Source of the DNA: Trichormus sp. NMC-1
Lineage (GTDB): Bacteria > Cyanobacteriota > Cyanobacteriia > Cyanobacteriales > Nostocaceae
Reading direction: 5' to 3'
Length of the DNA: 64,000 nt
Assembly (NCBI RefSeq): GCF_001858025.1
Contig: NZ_LZQD01000001.1
Coordinates: 1,507,151 to 1,571,150 of the forward strand
The position numbers were made by a program, and so were the translations under genes. Positions 46,248 through 54,511 of this stretch are shown piece by piece. The notes beneath the pieces were generated by a model. The model was not told the origin of the DNA. It ran no database searches and saw nothing but the letters and a program-made list of their open reading frames with translations. How positions within the stretch are numbered: the first letter of the stretch is position 1; each line of letters begins with the position of its first letter.

Positions 46248-46490
46248 TTAGTCTTCATCCTCCTCAATCATTTCGCATAATTCATCCTTAGCTTGTTTAG
46301 CAAGATTCAAGCTGGTCATAGTTGCCAAAGCGCCACCACCTGCGGTTAAACTAGCTTCTGATACTTTGTTGAAATAGATTAAACCTACGCCAAATAATGT
46401 CATCATAGCTGAAGCGGCGGAAACACATAAAGCGACATTAAAAGTTAACTTTGCTTGGCGTAGTAATTCTTCCTTAATTTGTTGTTTCAT
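46248..46490 (-). CDS. Small two-TM protein, cyanobacterial TRADD-N-associated type
   Basis: 80 residues: a short amphipathic N-terminus (MKQQIKEELLRQAKLTFNVA), two hydrophobic segments (about 17-42 and 47-63) joined by FNKVSEASLTAGGG, and an acidic tail (CEMIEEDED). The pattern NVAL..., GVGLIY...KVSEASLTAGGGALA, LAKQAKDEL is the one known as the cyanobacterial TRADD-N-associated two-transmembrane domain, found in predicted immune/apoptosis-like systems. Here it stands alone, without the TRADD-N domain. It is divergent from the STAND operon, with a shared 400-bp region between them. The match is from memory of the family. Confidence 0.65.
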   Translation of the reverse strand: MKQQIKEELLRQAKLTFNVALCVSAASAMMTLFGVGLIYFNKVSEASLTAGGGALATMTSLNLAKQAKDELCEMIEEDED

Positions 46491-46578
46491 GGTCTTTGCT
46501 GCCTTTTGTTTTTGAATTGTTCGGTCATTTACATATTTTTATCTTGTCACCAATTTGAGGAAATGAAGTTGAGTTAAT

Positions 46579-46655
46579 GTATAGAAATAGGTATATTAGA
46601 AGTAGATATAAATGAAGTATATGCAAAGTATATTCAAGGTATATTAAAAGTATAG
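46579..46655. promoter_or_regulatory. Phased GTATAT direct repeats in the divergent promoter region
   Basis: GTATAG/GTATATT-type units begin at 46579, 46591, 46602 (weak), 46618, 46628, 46639 and 46650, mostly 10-12 bp apart. That puts them on one face of the helix, as for an operator bound by a cooperative protein. They lie between the two-TM gene and the STAND operon. Confidence 0.5.
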
Positions 46656-46739
46656 ATATTTGATTTTATCTAATCAACCAATCTCAATCATGGCATTTCT
46701 AGAGTACAATTTATCCTGAAACCACCGGAACAATCTTTT

Positions 46740-46791
46740 AGTCCACTTTAGTGGACTTTCGCTATGAGACTGGGAATTAATTCCCAGGCGG
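46740..46791 (+). repeat. Double-hairpin element, copy 4
   Basis: AGTCCACTTTAGTGGACT, linker TTCGCTATGAGAC and TGGGAATTAATTCCCA. Both stems are complete and differ from copy 1 in compensating pairs. Confidence 0.75.
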
Positions 46792-46858
46792 TTTATAATG
46801 CAAATCGAAAAATGACGGTTAAAAAACATTAACCAGACTATTTTTACCAAAAATCAGT

Positions 46859-46864
46859 TATAAT
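46859..46864 (+). promoter_or_regulatory. Probable -10 box (TATAAT) of the STAND operon
   Basis: Consensus TATAAT 25 bases before the ATG at 46890. The -35 is weak (TTTACC-like), which fits an activated or regulated promoter. Confidence 0.45.
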
Positions 46865-46889
46865 CCTTACTAAAATCTAAACAACATCC

Positions 46890-48341
46890 ATGACTTGGCA
46901 AGATTTTCTTAACAAACAAGCAGATATTCAAGGTTTATCTGTTGAAGAAAAAACAACCTTATTAACTGCACTACCTGACCAAGATACACAAATTAATCAA
47001 ACACAACTCAGTTTAAAATTAAGCATTACCGAAGCTACTGTTAAAAGTCGTCTAAAAGAGATTTATAAAAACTTCCAGTCTGTCTGTCCCGAACTGGGAA
47101 TGCAACAAGGAGCAGGTAAATTTGAAATATTACGGAAATATTTAAAACAGAAATATCATCAATCTCAATCAAATGATATAATTAAAAACCCTAATCATGA
47201 TAAATCTATCTCACCAGAATTTCAATCATTAATTGACGAAAAAATCCAATCCTTCTGCGGTCGCAGATTTGTATTTACTGCCTTTGAAACCTTTATCAAC
47301 ACAAATAAAAAAGGCTATTTTACAGTAATCGGTGATGCGGGGATGGGTAAAAGTACCATCGCTGCAAAATACGTTTCTGAAAATAACGCAATTTGTTATT
47401 TTAACGTCTTAGTAGATGGTCGTAATCGTCCAGAATTATTCCTGGAAAGCATTCGTAAACAACTGATTAACCGCCACCAATTAGCAAATGTTGAAAATGC
47501 AGATTTATCAACATTACTGGTAAAAGCTACCGAAAAACTCAGCGAGAATGAAAAATTAATCATTGTCGTTGATGCGTTAGATGAAGTAGACCAAGAAGCA
47601 GGAGCAGAAAATATTTTATTTTTACCCAAAACCCTACCAGATAATGTTTATTTCTTGCTGACACGACGACGCTATGAACCCAGTAAAAAACGACTTTATA
47701 CAGAAGGTGTAAAACAAGAAGAATTAGATTTAACTGATAAAAAGTATGATTCAGAAAATGCAAAAGACATTCAAGAGTATATTCGTTTATGTTTAAACAA
47801 TGATCCAGAACATAAAACCGGATTACAAAATTGGATAGAAAACAAAAATATCACTCCCGACGCTTTTGTAAATGAATTAGCAACCAAGAGCGAAAATAAT
47901 TTTATGTACCTGCGCTATGTTTTACCAGCAATAGCAGAGGGTAAATATAATGATTTGAATTTAACCAAATTACCCCAAGGTTTGCATGAATATTATGTAA
48001 AACATTGGGAACGGATGAAAATGAATGATGAAGCTCAAAAAATGAAAGTCATTGTTCTATATATTTTAGTCGAATTTGCTAAACCGATACCCTGTGAGAA
48101 AATTGCTGCTATTGCAGAACAAGATGAATATGAGGTAGAGAAAATTTTAGATGAATGGATTGAATATTTGAGAAAACGGACTGAAGATGGATATGACTGT
48201 TACAGCATCTATCATGCCAGCTTTTTAAATTTTTTGAAACCGAAAAAAGAACTGAACCTAGAAAAACGCAAACAACTTCTTCAGGAAGTAAATCAAAAAA
48301 TTCTTACCTATTACGAAAACATAGAAAATAATCATGGATAA
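46890..48341 (+). CDS. STAND-type P-loop NTPase with N-terminal HTH-like effector-associated domain
   Basis: 483 residues. The N-terminal 90 (MTWQDFLNKQADIQGLSVEE..., ITEATVKSRLKEIYKNF) is a helical HTH-like domain common at the start of cyanobacterial STAND proteins. Then come GRRFVF, P-loop GDAGMGKST near 148, Walker B LIIVVDALDEVD near 223, and the sensor LLTRRRYEP. Winged-helix-like sequence follows to residue 450. Relatives continue straight into a WD40 propeller; here the frame ends and the WD40 part begins in an overlapping frame (8 bp), so the gene may be frameshifted or split. Confidence 0.82.
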   Translation: MTWQDFLNKQADIQGLSVEEKTTLLTALPDQDTQINQTQLSLKLSITEATVKSRLKEIYKNFQSVCPELGMQQGAGKFEILRKYLKQKYHQSQSNDIIKNPNHDKSISPEFQSLIDEKIQSFCGRRFVFTAFETFINTNKKGYFTVIGDAGMGKSTIAAKYVSENNAICYFNVLVDGRNRPELFLESIRKQLINRHQLANVENADLSTLLVKATEKLSENEKLIIVVDALDEVDQEAGAENILFLPKTLPDNVYFLLTRRRYEPSKKRLYTEGVKQEELDLTDKKYDSENAKDIQEYIRLCLNNDPEHKTGLQNWIENKNITPDAFVNELATKSENNFMYLRYVLPAIAEGKYNDLNLTKLPQGLHEYYVKHWERMKMNDEAQKMKVIVLYILVEFAKPIPCEKIAAIAEQDEYEVEKILDEWIEYLRKRTEDGYDCYSIYHASFLNFLKPKKELNLEKRKQLLQEVNQKILTYYENIENNHG

Positions 48342-49008
48342 ATGGGATTTTCATATTTATTTGAGAAAGCCTTATCACTTTGTTAATTCTGGTAAACCTG
48401 AAAATTTAACCATATATTACCAAATCCTCACAGATTATCAATTCATATCTAACAAGATCAATCATCCTGAATTTGGTATCCAAACATTAATTGAAGATTA
48501 TGATTTATTAGATGATACCCAAACCGCAACCCAACCAGACAAAAGCAAAACCTTAAAATATATTCAAAGTGCTTTGCGACTGTCTGCACATATTGTCACC
48601 CAGGATAAACAACAAATAGTAAGTCAATTATGGGGAAGGTTACAAACCATCAAAACCCCAGAAATTCAAACACTATTAACCAAAGCACAAAAAACTCACC
48701 CTCTCCCTTGGTTGCGTCCCCTCACCCCCAGTCTCACCCAAGCAGGAGGAAGGTTACTCCGCACCCTTTCAGGTCATAGTAGTTTGGTACTAGCAGTAGC
48801 AGTGACAGCAGACGGAACACGGGTGATTTCTGGTTCTTGGGACAAAACTGTGAAGGTGTGGAATTTAGAGACAGGGGAAGAAATAGCTACTTTTACAGGT
48901 GAATATCCCATCTATTCCTGTGCAGTTGCACCAGATAAGTTAACAATTGTTGCGGGTAACAGTTCGGGAATGGTACATTTTTTAAAGTTGGAAAATGCGG
49001 GAGAGTGA
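48334..49008 (+). CDS. WD40-linker protein with a drastically shortened propeller
   Basis: 224 residues. The first 130 form the linker region that in relatives joins a STAND NTPase to WD40 repeats (INHPEFGIQTLIEDYDLLDD, ALRLSAHIVTQDKQQIVSQL). LRPLTPSLTQAGGRLLRTLSGHS introduces the propeller. Only one blade is complete (GHSSLVLAVAVTADGTRVIS, GSWDKTVKVWNLETG), followed by half a blade and a typical end motif (VHFLKLENAGE). A propeller needs about seven, so most repeats appear to have been deleted. It overlaps the upstream NTPase gene in a different frame; the two were probably one gene. Confidence 0.8.
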   Translation: MDKWDFHIYLRKPYHFVNSGKPENLTIYYQILTDYQFISNKINHPEFGIQTLIEDYDLLDDTQTATQPDKSKTLKYIQSALRLSAHIVTQDKQQIVSQLWGRLQTIKTPEIQTLLTKAQKTHPLPWLRPLTPSLTQAGGRLLRTLSGHSSLVLAVAVTADGTRVISGSWDKTVKVWNLETGEEIATFTGEYPIYSCAVAPDKLTIVAGNSSGMVHFLKLENAGE

Positions 49009-49012
49009 ATTT

Positions 49013-50269
49013 ATGAACTCCACACCCAGACCACCAACTGTTAATAATTACCTGGATACTCAGCAACAATTCACGGAAGTTATTAACACCAAAAGCGCGA
49101 ATTTTATCGGTCGTGATTTCGTTTTCACTGCTATTAATAATTTTCTCCACCGCTATAACCGGGGTTATTTTACGATTATCGGCGCACCGGGTAGCGGTAA
49201 AAGTGCGATGATTGCTAAATATATTCAGGAAAATCCTCATGTGATTTATTACAACGCGGAGTTAGAGGGGAAAAATCACGCTGAGGAGTTTTTAAGATTT
49301 GTCTGTCAGCAATTATTAGATATCACCCCTCCCCAACCCTCCCCGCAAGCGAGGAGGGAGAAAACATCCACAAACATCCCCCTGTTTATAGGGGAAAGGG
49401 GGGTTCTTCCCGATAACGCTACAGAGGGAAGTTGGTTTTTATCGTTGTTGCTGCAACAAATCAGCGACAGTTTACAACTAAATCAAACAAGTCAACCAAA
49501 TCAAAAATTAATTATTGCTATTGACGGGTTAAATTGCATCAACCGCAATTTACAACCACCAGGAACAAATATTTTTTATCTTCCCCGCTACATTCCCCAA
49601 GGGGTTTATTTTCTCCTTTCCCGTCGTCCGTTTTTATCAGATAATTCTGGTTTATTAATTGAAGCGCCGATGCAAAGTTTGAATTTAGCAGATTATCCAG
49701 AGGAAAATAAACAAGATATTCAAAATTATATTAGGAGAAACCTAACCCCCCTAACCCCCCTTCCCTACAAGGGAATGGGGGAACAGGACGCTTCTAACTC
49801 CCCTCTCCTCGCAGGAGAGGGGTTGGGGGAGAGGTCAATTCTCAAATCTTGGTTAAATACTCACCAAATAAATGAAGCCGAATTTATTTCTAATTTAACC
49901 AACCGCAGCGAAAATAATTTCATGTATGTGAGTCAAGTTTTAGCTGCTATTGCTGACGGTTTCTATAGCGAACCTTCCCAGTTAGAAACATCTCTACCTC
50001 CTGGTTTAGAATCTTATTACCAACAGCATTTACAAAAAATGCTCCCCTCCACAGGTGAAGATTTCCCCCTAGCGGTGTTGAAAGTTTTAGCGCAGCAAAC
50101 ACAACCTATATCTGTTGCTGCTATAGCGGAAATTCTAGATACAGATGAATATGAAATTGAAGAATTGTTAGAAAATTGGGTAGAGTTTTTAAATCTGCAA
50201 TCTATCTCAGGGAATATTTTCTACGGCTTTTATCATTCTAGTTTTCGTGATGCTGTCAACAAGATATAG
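49013..50269 (+). CDS. Second STAND-type NTPase, with two repeat-derived in-frame insertions
   Basis: 418 residues from the ATG at 49013 (four bases after the WD40 stop). It starts without an effector domain: NFIGRDFVFTAINNF, P-loop GAPGSGKSA near 57. The Walker B strand reads LIIAIDGLNCIN, so the second acidic residue of the first paralog's VDALDE is missing. Residues about 105-133 and 243-275 are translations of dispersed C-rich palindromic repeats (TPPQPSPQARREK and TPLTPLPYKGMGE...LLAGEGLGER), absent from the paralog. The C-terminus stops where the first NTPase continues into 30 more residues. ATPase activity is uncertain. Confidence 0.8.
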   Translation: MNSTPRPPTVNNYLDTQQQFTEVINTKSANFIGRDFVFTAINNFLHRYNRGYFTIIGAPGSGKSAMIAKYIQENPHVIYYNAELEGKNHAEEFLRFVCQQLLDITPPQPSPQARREKTSTNIPLFIGERGVLPDNATEGSWFLSLLLQQISDSLQLNQTSQPNQKLIIAIDGLNCINRNLQPPGTNIFYLPRYIPQGVYFLLSRRPFLSDNSGLLIEAPMQSLNLADYPEENKQDIQNYIRRNLTPLTPLPYKGMGEQDASNSPLLAGEGLGERSILKSWLNTHQINEAEFISNLTNRSENNFMYVSQVLAAIADGFYSEPSQLETSLPPGLESYYQQHLQKMLPSTGEDFPLAVLKVLAQQTQPISVAAIAEILDTDEYEIEELLENWVEFLNLQSISGNIFYGFYHSSFRDAVNKI

Positions 50270-50509
50270 CGGTATGCACTAACCGACAAGTATTGGGTGG
50301 ATAATGCCCTTTAACAAGAAATTCTCAGGGTTATAAATCATGATTTTGCGGCAAGGATCATGGTGCAATATATGAGCTATCAGTCTTGTTTTATATCTAA
50401 AGAGTGATTTTATCCAATTCAAAATTAAAGCAAATTCTCTCTGAAGATTGATTCAAAAAATGTTTAACCTCACTAGGATGAAAGTACAGAATAGAGTGGA
50501 AAATTTCAA

Positions 50510-50872
50510 ATGAAGATTCTTGACTTCGCTATATCTAGATTTGAGTTAGCATCTAGATTTATAATTGTGGCTTTTGCTTGTGGCTTCATATTTTTATTTA
50601 ATGCTTTTCCTGCTTTAGCTATCAGTAGTTATCAAAGTGATACCACAGAAGGTACAACACAATTGCTGGAAACTCAACGCAAAACTGATGAAGCGGCTAA
50701 AGCTCCACCAATAGGACTGAAAGAAACTCAAGAAAAAACAAAGAGAGGACTTAACGAAGTTCAGGGAGACGCTGATATTGACAAGATGAAGACTCCCGCA
50801 AATTCACAAAGTGCAACTTCAGTAGAACAGGAAGTAAAAGGATTTTTGGAAAAAGTTACAGGCAAGGATTAG
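50510..50872 (+). CDS. Small secreted low-complexity protein, 120 aa
   Basis: N-terminal signal segment (FIIVAFACGFIFLFNAFPAL before AISSY), then a hydrophilic, Lys/Glu/Gln-rich helical part (LKETQEKTKRGLNEVQGDAD) ending VEQEVKGFLEKVTGKD. It resembles the low-temperature- or stress-induced lumenal/periplasmic proteins of cyanobacteria. No enzymatic motif. The position just upstream of Dps fits a stress role (inference). Confidence 0.62.
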   Translation: MKILDFAISRFELASRFIIVAFACGFIFLFNAFPALAISSYQSDTTEGTTQLLETQRKTDEAAKAPPIGLKETQEKTKRGLNEVQGDADIDKMKTPANSQSATSVEQEVKGFLEKVTGKD

Positions 50873-51208
50873 TAACAATTATTCATAATTTGGGGCAGGA
50901 TCAATGAGTAATGTAAGTATTATAAATTGATCCTATTTTGTGTTATTTAGTTTTAGATTTATAGATAATTAATAGTCATTAATTAAAAAAATATCAAGAA
51001 TGAATATAGCGGTTATCGGTTGAGTGAGATACAAAAACCCCACCCCCAACCCCCTCCCCGCTGTTTCGTGGAGGGGACTATAATTTATATCATTCAAGTG
51101 CTATAGTTAATTTCCATAGTTAATTTCCTTTTATTCCTTTAGAGCGATGTGGATTATGTCTATATTTTGTGAACTTATATAAGTAAGTAAAGGTAGGAAA
51201 GGAAGACG
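50873..51208. other. Intergenic region with a C-rich palindromic repeat
   Basis: AT-rich left half, and ACCCCCAACCCCCTCCCC...GGAGGGGA at 51040-51078, a member of the same repeat class that inserted into the second STAND gene. GGAAGG precedes the dps start. Confidence 0.6.
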
Positions 51209-51748
51209 ATGAATAAGATAAATATTGGTTTGACAGATGAACAGCGTCACGGTGTTATGAATTTGCTGAATCAAGATTTAGCAGATTCTTATGTATTGCT
51301 AGTAAAAACTAAAAAGTATCATTGGGATGTTGTCGGTCCTCAGTTCCGTACTCTGCACCAGCTTTGGGAAGAACACTATAACGCACTGACCGAAAATATT
51401 GATAAATTGGCTGAAAGAATTCGGGCTTTGGGTTGTTATCCCATTGGCACAATGGAGGGATTTCTCAAAGTTGCTACTCTCAAAGAACAGGCTGATAAAA
51501 TTCCCTTGGCCACGGGGATGGTAGCTCGATTGGTTAAAGATCATGAGCAGATTATTCGCAATTTAAGAGACCATGTGGATCAGTGTAGTGATGAGTTTCA
51601 TGATCAGGGAACTGCTGACTTTTTGACTAATCTTATGGAAGAACATGAGCAAATGGCTTGGATGTTGCGCTCATTTATTGAAGGAGAGGCGCTGCAACCA
51701 GACGGTAAACATCAACCTACAGAAACTAAAAGCCCAGTGGGTGTGTAG
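51209..51748 (+). CDS. dps: Dps-family ferritin-like protein
   Basis: 179-residue DNA-protecting iron-storage protein that forms dodecamers. The ferroxidase residues sit in KYHWDVVGPQFRTLHQLWEE (His and the following Asp/Glu at the subunit interface), followed by the four-helix bundle (DKLAERIRALGCYPIGTM, VKDHEQIIRNLRDHVD, FLTNLMEEHEQMAWML). The C-terminal tail (EALQPDGKHQPTETKSPVGV) is extended and hydrophilic. The next gene begins 38 bp later, so coexpression is likely. Confidence 0.92.
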   Translation: MNKINIGLTDEQRHGVMNLLNQDLADSYVLLVKTKKYHWDVVGPQFRTLHQLWEEHYNALTENIDKLAERIRALGCYPIGTMEGFLKVATLKEQADKIPLATGMVARLVKDHEQIIRNLRDHVDQCSDEFHDQGTADFLTNLMEEHEQMAWMLRSFIEGEALQPDGKHQPTETKSPVGV

Positions 51749-51786
51749 TCGAGAATTGTCAACACAAAAAATGAAGGAGTATACAA

Positions 51787-52554
51787 GTGGCAGAAGGATA
51801 TAAAGCTGAACGCACTATCTCGGCTGTATTTAAAGAACAAAAGCAAATTGATGATGTAATTCGCCGTTTGCTAGATAGAGGCGTACCCAAGGATTATATT
51901 TCGGTGATGGGCAGAAATTTCCAGTCAGAAACAAGAATTTCTGGTTTTCTGACTAAGAAAGATGTGATTCTGGGAGGTTTGAAAACAGGAGCAATTTTTG
52001 GTTCTTTGTTTGGTTCTTTCCTGAGTTTATTGACGGGTGTTGGTGTCTTGTTTATTCCCTTTGTGGGACCGGTTGTGGCAGCAGGACCAATTGGTGCAGT
52101 GTTGTTGGGGGCTGCTAGTGGTGCGATCGCAGGTAGTGCAGGTGCGGGTTTAGTATCAGTTCTCACTACTTTGGGAATGCCTGAAGACAAAGCTACTATT
52201 TATCAAACCCGCTTAGAAGCTGGGGAATTTTTATTGATGGCGGAAATTGCGAGCGATCGCACTGGTGAATATCAATTACTATTTGAAAGCGCTGGTGGTG
52301 AAGAAATTCACACTATTGATAAAGCCTTGGATCATCCTTGTCCTGGCCGATGTAACAGCCCAGATGATTTAGCTCCAGAAGTTCGCACTCATCTTTCAAA
52401 AGAAGCCCAAGGACTATTTATTGAGCGCTATAACGTCGTACTTAATGAAACAAATGACGAGTTTACCGCTGAACAATCGGCCTGGAGTGCTGTTCGTGAA
52501 CAATTTGATGAAGATGAGAACGGTGTTTGGTCAAAAGCAAAGGTGATTGCTTAA
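51787..52554 (+). CDS. ChaB-domain protein with Gly-rich membrane-like N-terminal region
   Basis: 255 residues. The N-terminal part ([36 protein letters not shown]) and a long Gly/Ala-rich hydrophobic stretch (about 60-120) resemble stress proteins of the general-stress 17M type. The C-terminal 70 residues ([40 protein letters not shown]) match ChaB. It begins at GTG with AAGGAG upstream, 38 bp after dps. The role is probably in stress tolerance. Confidence 0.8.
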   Translation: MAEGYKAERTISAVFKEQKQIDDVIRRLLDRGVPKDYISVMGRNFQSETRISGFLTKKDVILGGLKTGAIFGSLFGSFLSLLTGVGVLFIPFVGPVVAAGPIGAVLLGAASGAIAGSAGAGLVSVLTTLGMPEDKATIYQTRLEAGEFLLMAEIASDRTGEYQLLFESAGGEEIHTIDKALDHPCPGRCNSPDDLAPEVRTHLSKEAQGLFIERYNVVLNETNDEFTAEQSAWSAVREQFDEDENGVWSKAKVIA

Positions 52555-52692
52555 GTTGTTATTTTTCTTGATGAATAGTAAGATTCCAGGACGATTTTGG
52601 ACATTACATAAAATCTCAAGAACGTCCTAAATTACATCCCTCTTCTAGTTAAGGAGAGGGTTTGTTTTAATTTCTACGGAGAACAGCTATAA

Positions 52693-53103
52693 TCATCTTT
52701 GGGAACGATGAGTTTTCAAATAATCCCAAAAGCAAACCATAAAACCTAACACACAACTTGCTTTCCAGAGGAACAACCACCAAGGTTTCCACCATCCTCC
52801 AGTTTGAACTTCAACAATATCAGATAACCCGAACAACAGAAAAATCACCGCAGTAATTTGATTTTTGCGTTTAGCAATGAGGGAATCTCTTTTGTAGCTA
52901 TATACTATAAATCCCAAGGCAAATAAACCCCATAATACTGCCTCAATGTAATTTCCCTGACGGTAAAGAGTTTCTAAAAGTTGGGCATTTTCCATTGAAC
53001 CAGACTGATTTAACCACAAAACAAACCCAAGCATTGCCAAAAATAACAGGCTTAAACGCAGAATAGCCCCTTTAGTTAAATGCAAGGGAGATTGTGGATT
53101 CAT
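52693..53103 (-). CDS. Hypothetical membrane protein, 136 aa
   Basis: Four hydrophobic segments: AILRLSLLFLAMLGFVLWL, YIEAVLWGLFALGFIVYS, ITAVIFLLFGLSDIVEV, and WWLFLWKASCVLGFMVCFWD. Conserved Trp-rich GGWWKPWWLFLWKAS. No known family is recognised. The gene is isolated, and its promoter side holds a C-rich palindromic repeat at about 53143-53184. Confidence 0.68.
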   Translation of the reverse strand: MNPQSPLHLTKGAILRLSLLFLAMLGFVLWLNQSGSMENAQLLETLYRQGNYIEAVLWGLFALGFIVYSYKRDSLIAKRKNQITAVIFLLFGLSDIVEVQTGGWWKPWWLFLWKASCVLGFMVCFWDYLKTHRSQR

Positions 53104-53308
53104 ACAGCGGTTTCCGCTCTTATGAGGTACATCTTAGCCCCCTCATCGCTTGCGGGGAGGGGGTTGGGGGTGGGGTTCTTGTACCTTATAACATCGGGAA
53201 GTGCTGTAATATTTCGATTGAGATTAAATTGAGATTAAATTGAGAAAATTTGTTTTCCTATTCAGGCTAATGCAACTGTAATCATCACCATTACTGATAA
53301 CTGATTTT

Positions 53309-54511
53309 TTAAACAAAACGCTCAGTAAACTCACACATCAAATCTACTCTGCCTTTACGTAACATAGCTGGATCTAATCTTTCCGTGGTGTTACAAGTCA
53401 TCAATACCACCAAACACTGTTTTATCTGCACTCCAGATTCGTCAATAACACTCTGGTACAAAGTGCCATCTAGCAACGCCAAAATATGTTCAGTTTTGTT
53501 ATTATATTGTGCTACTTCTGAAGCCCGATCTTGCGCTAAGTTATCAGCTTCATTGATAATAATACAAATTTTTTCTAAGTAAGTTGGCGGAACAAAGTTG
53601 GTGATAGCATCATGATCCAAAATAAAAATTACATACCCTAAAGGTACAAGAATTTCCTTGGCTACTGATTGTGTCCATGCCGTTTTACCTGTGCCTGGTT
53701 CTCCATGTACTACAACTGCTAATTGGTTTTGATTGAGAATCGCTTGCTGAACTAAATCACTGAAATCTTGAATATTTTTGGGAAATGTCCGAATAGGAAA
53801 TTGACTGTGAACCTTACCTACACGACTTTGATATCCACTCAACATCACAGCTAAATCATAAGTGGCTTTATTAATTAAAGATGCCAGATTTTGCGACATT
53901 AATGTATATTGTCTCCGTCCACGATCATAGGGATCAATTTGCAGCCAAATATCATCTTTAGCCCAATAAGCATAAACAGTATTTAATACATCCAAACGTT
54001 CCCAATTCACAAATTTCTCGACTGGAAAATAAAAATCTCTCTCTGAATAATATTGGGTAATAATATCAGGGCGTTCCAATAAGCGCAAAACTCGCAAAAC
54101 AGTAATTTCTTGCAAAAGATTGAGTACGTAATCAATGGGAATACTGTTACGACTGACAAATTGTACAATAGGCGTTTCTGTACTTAAAACATCTTTATAG
54201 CGATAATCTGGTGTTAATGGTTCTGGTGTAATGAAATTCCAATATTTCTGTAATTCACCACGAGTATAGTCAGAAGCTAGATTCAATATATTTGCCCACC
54301 AAGCATAATCTTTTCTAGCTAAAGCATCAGCATAATAACTAGCCAGATTAATACTTTTCTGGGTTAATTCCTCAGTATCATGAGAGACTACTTGCCACAG
54401 ATAGTCCCAATCAAAGTCACGGTGAAATGGCCGCCAACCAGCAGAGAGTAGATTTTGGCGGTTGTTATTCGTAGAATTACCGTCGTTGTTTCGGAAATAA
54501 TCAAATTCCAT
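53309..54511 (-). CDS. AAA-family ATPase, 400 aa
   Basis: The N-terminal about 250 residues are helical and unlike known domains (WRPFHRDFDWDYLWQVVS, and YYADALARKDYAWWANILNL). The AAA core has Walker A HGEPGTGKTAWT at 270-277 and a Walker B region EKICIIINEADN. The usual Asp of the DEAD-like strand is Asn (NEAD), while the following Glu is present. Sensor 1 is VLMTCNTTERLDP. Arg fingers seem to be in RKGRVDLMCEF. Substrate unknown. It may be a remodelling ATPase or regulator. Confidence 0.8.
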   Translation of the reverse strand: MEFDYFRNNDGNSTNNNRQNLLSAGWRPFHRDFDWDYLWQVVSHDTEELTQKSINLASYYADALARKDYAWWANILNLASDYTRGELQKYWNFITPEPLTPDYRYKDVLSTETPIVQFVSRNSIPIDYVLNLLQEITVLRVLRLLERPDIITQYYSERDFYFPVEKFVNWERLDVLNTVYAYWAKDDIWLQIDPYDRGRRQYTLMSQNLASLINKATYDLAVMLSGYQSRVGKVHSQFPIRTFPKNIQDFSDLVQQAILNQNQLAVVVHGEPGTGKTAWTQSVAKEILVPLGYVIFILDHDAITNFVPPTYLEKICIIINEADNLAQDRASEVAQYNNKTEHILALLDGTLYQSVIDESGVQIKQCLVVLMTCNTTERLDPAMLRKGRVDLMCEFTERFV

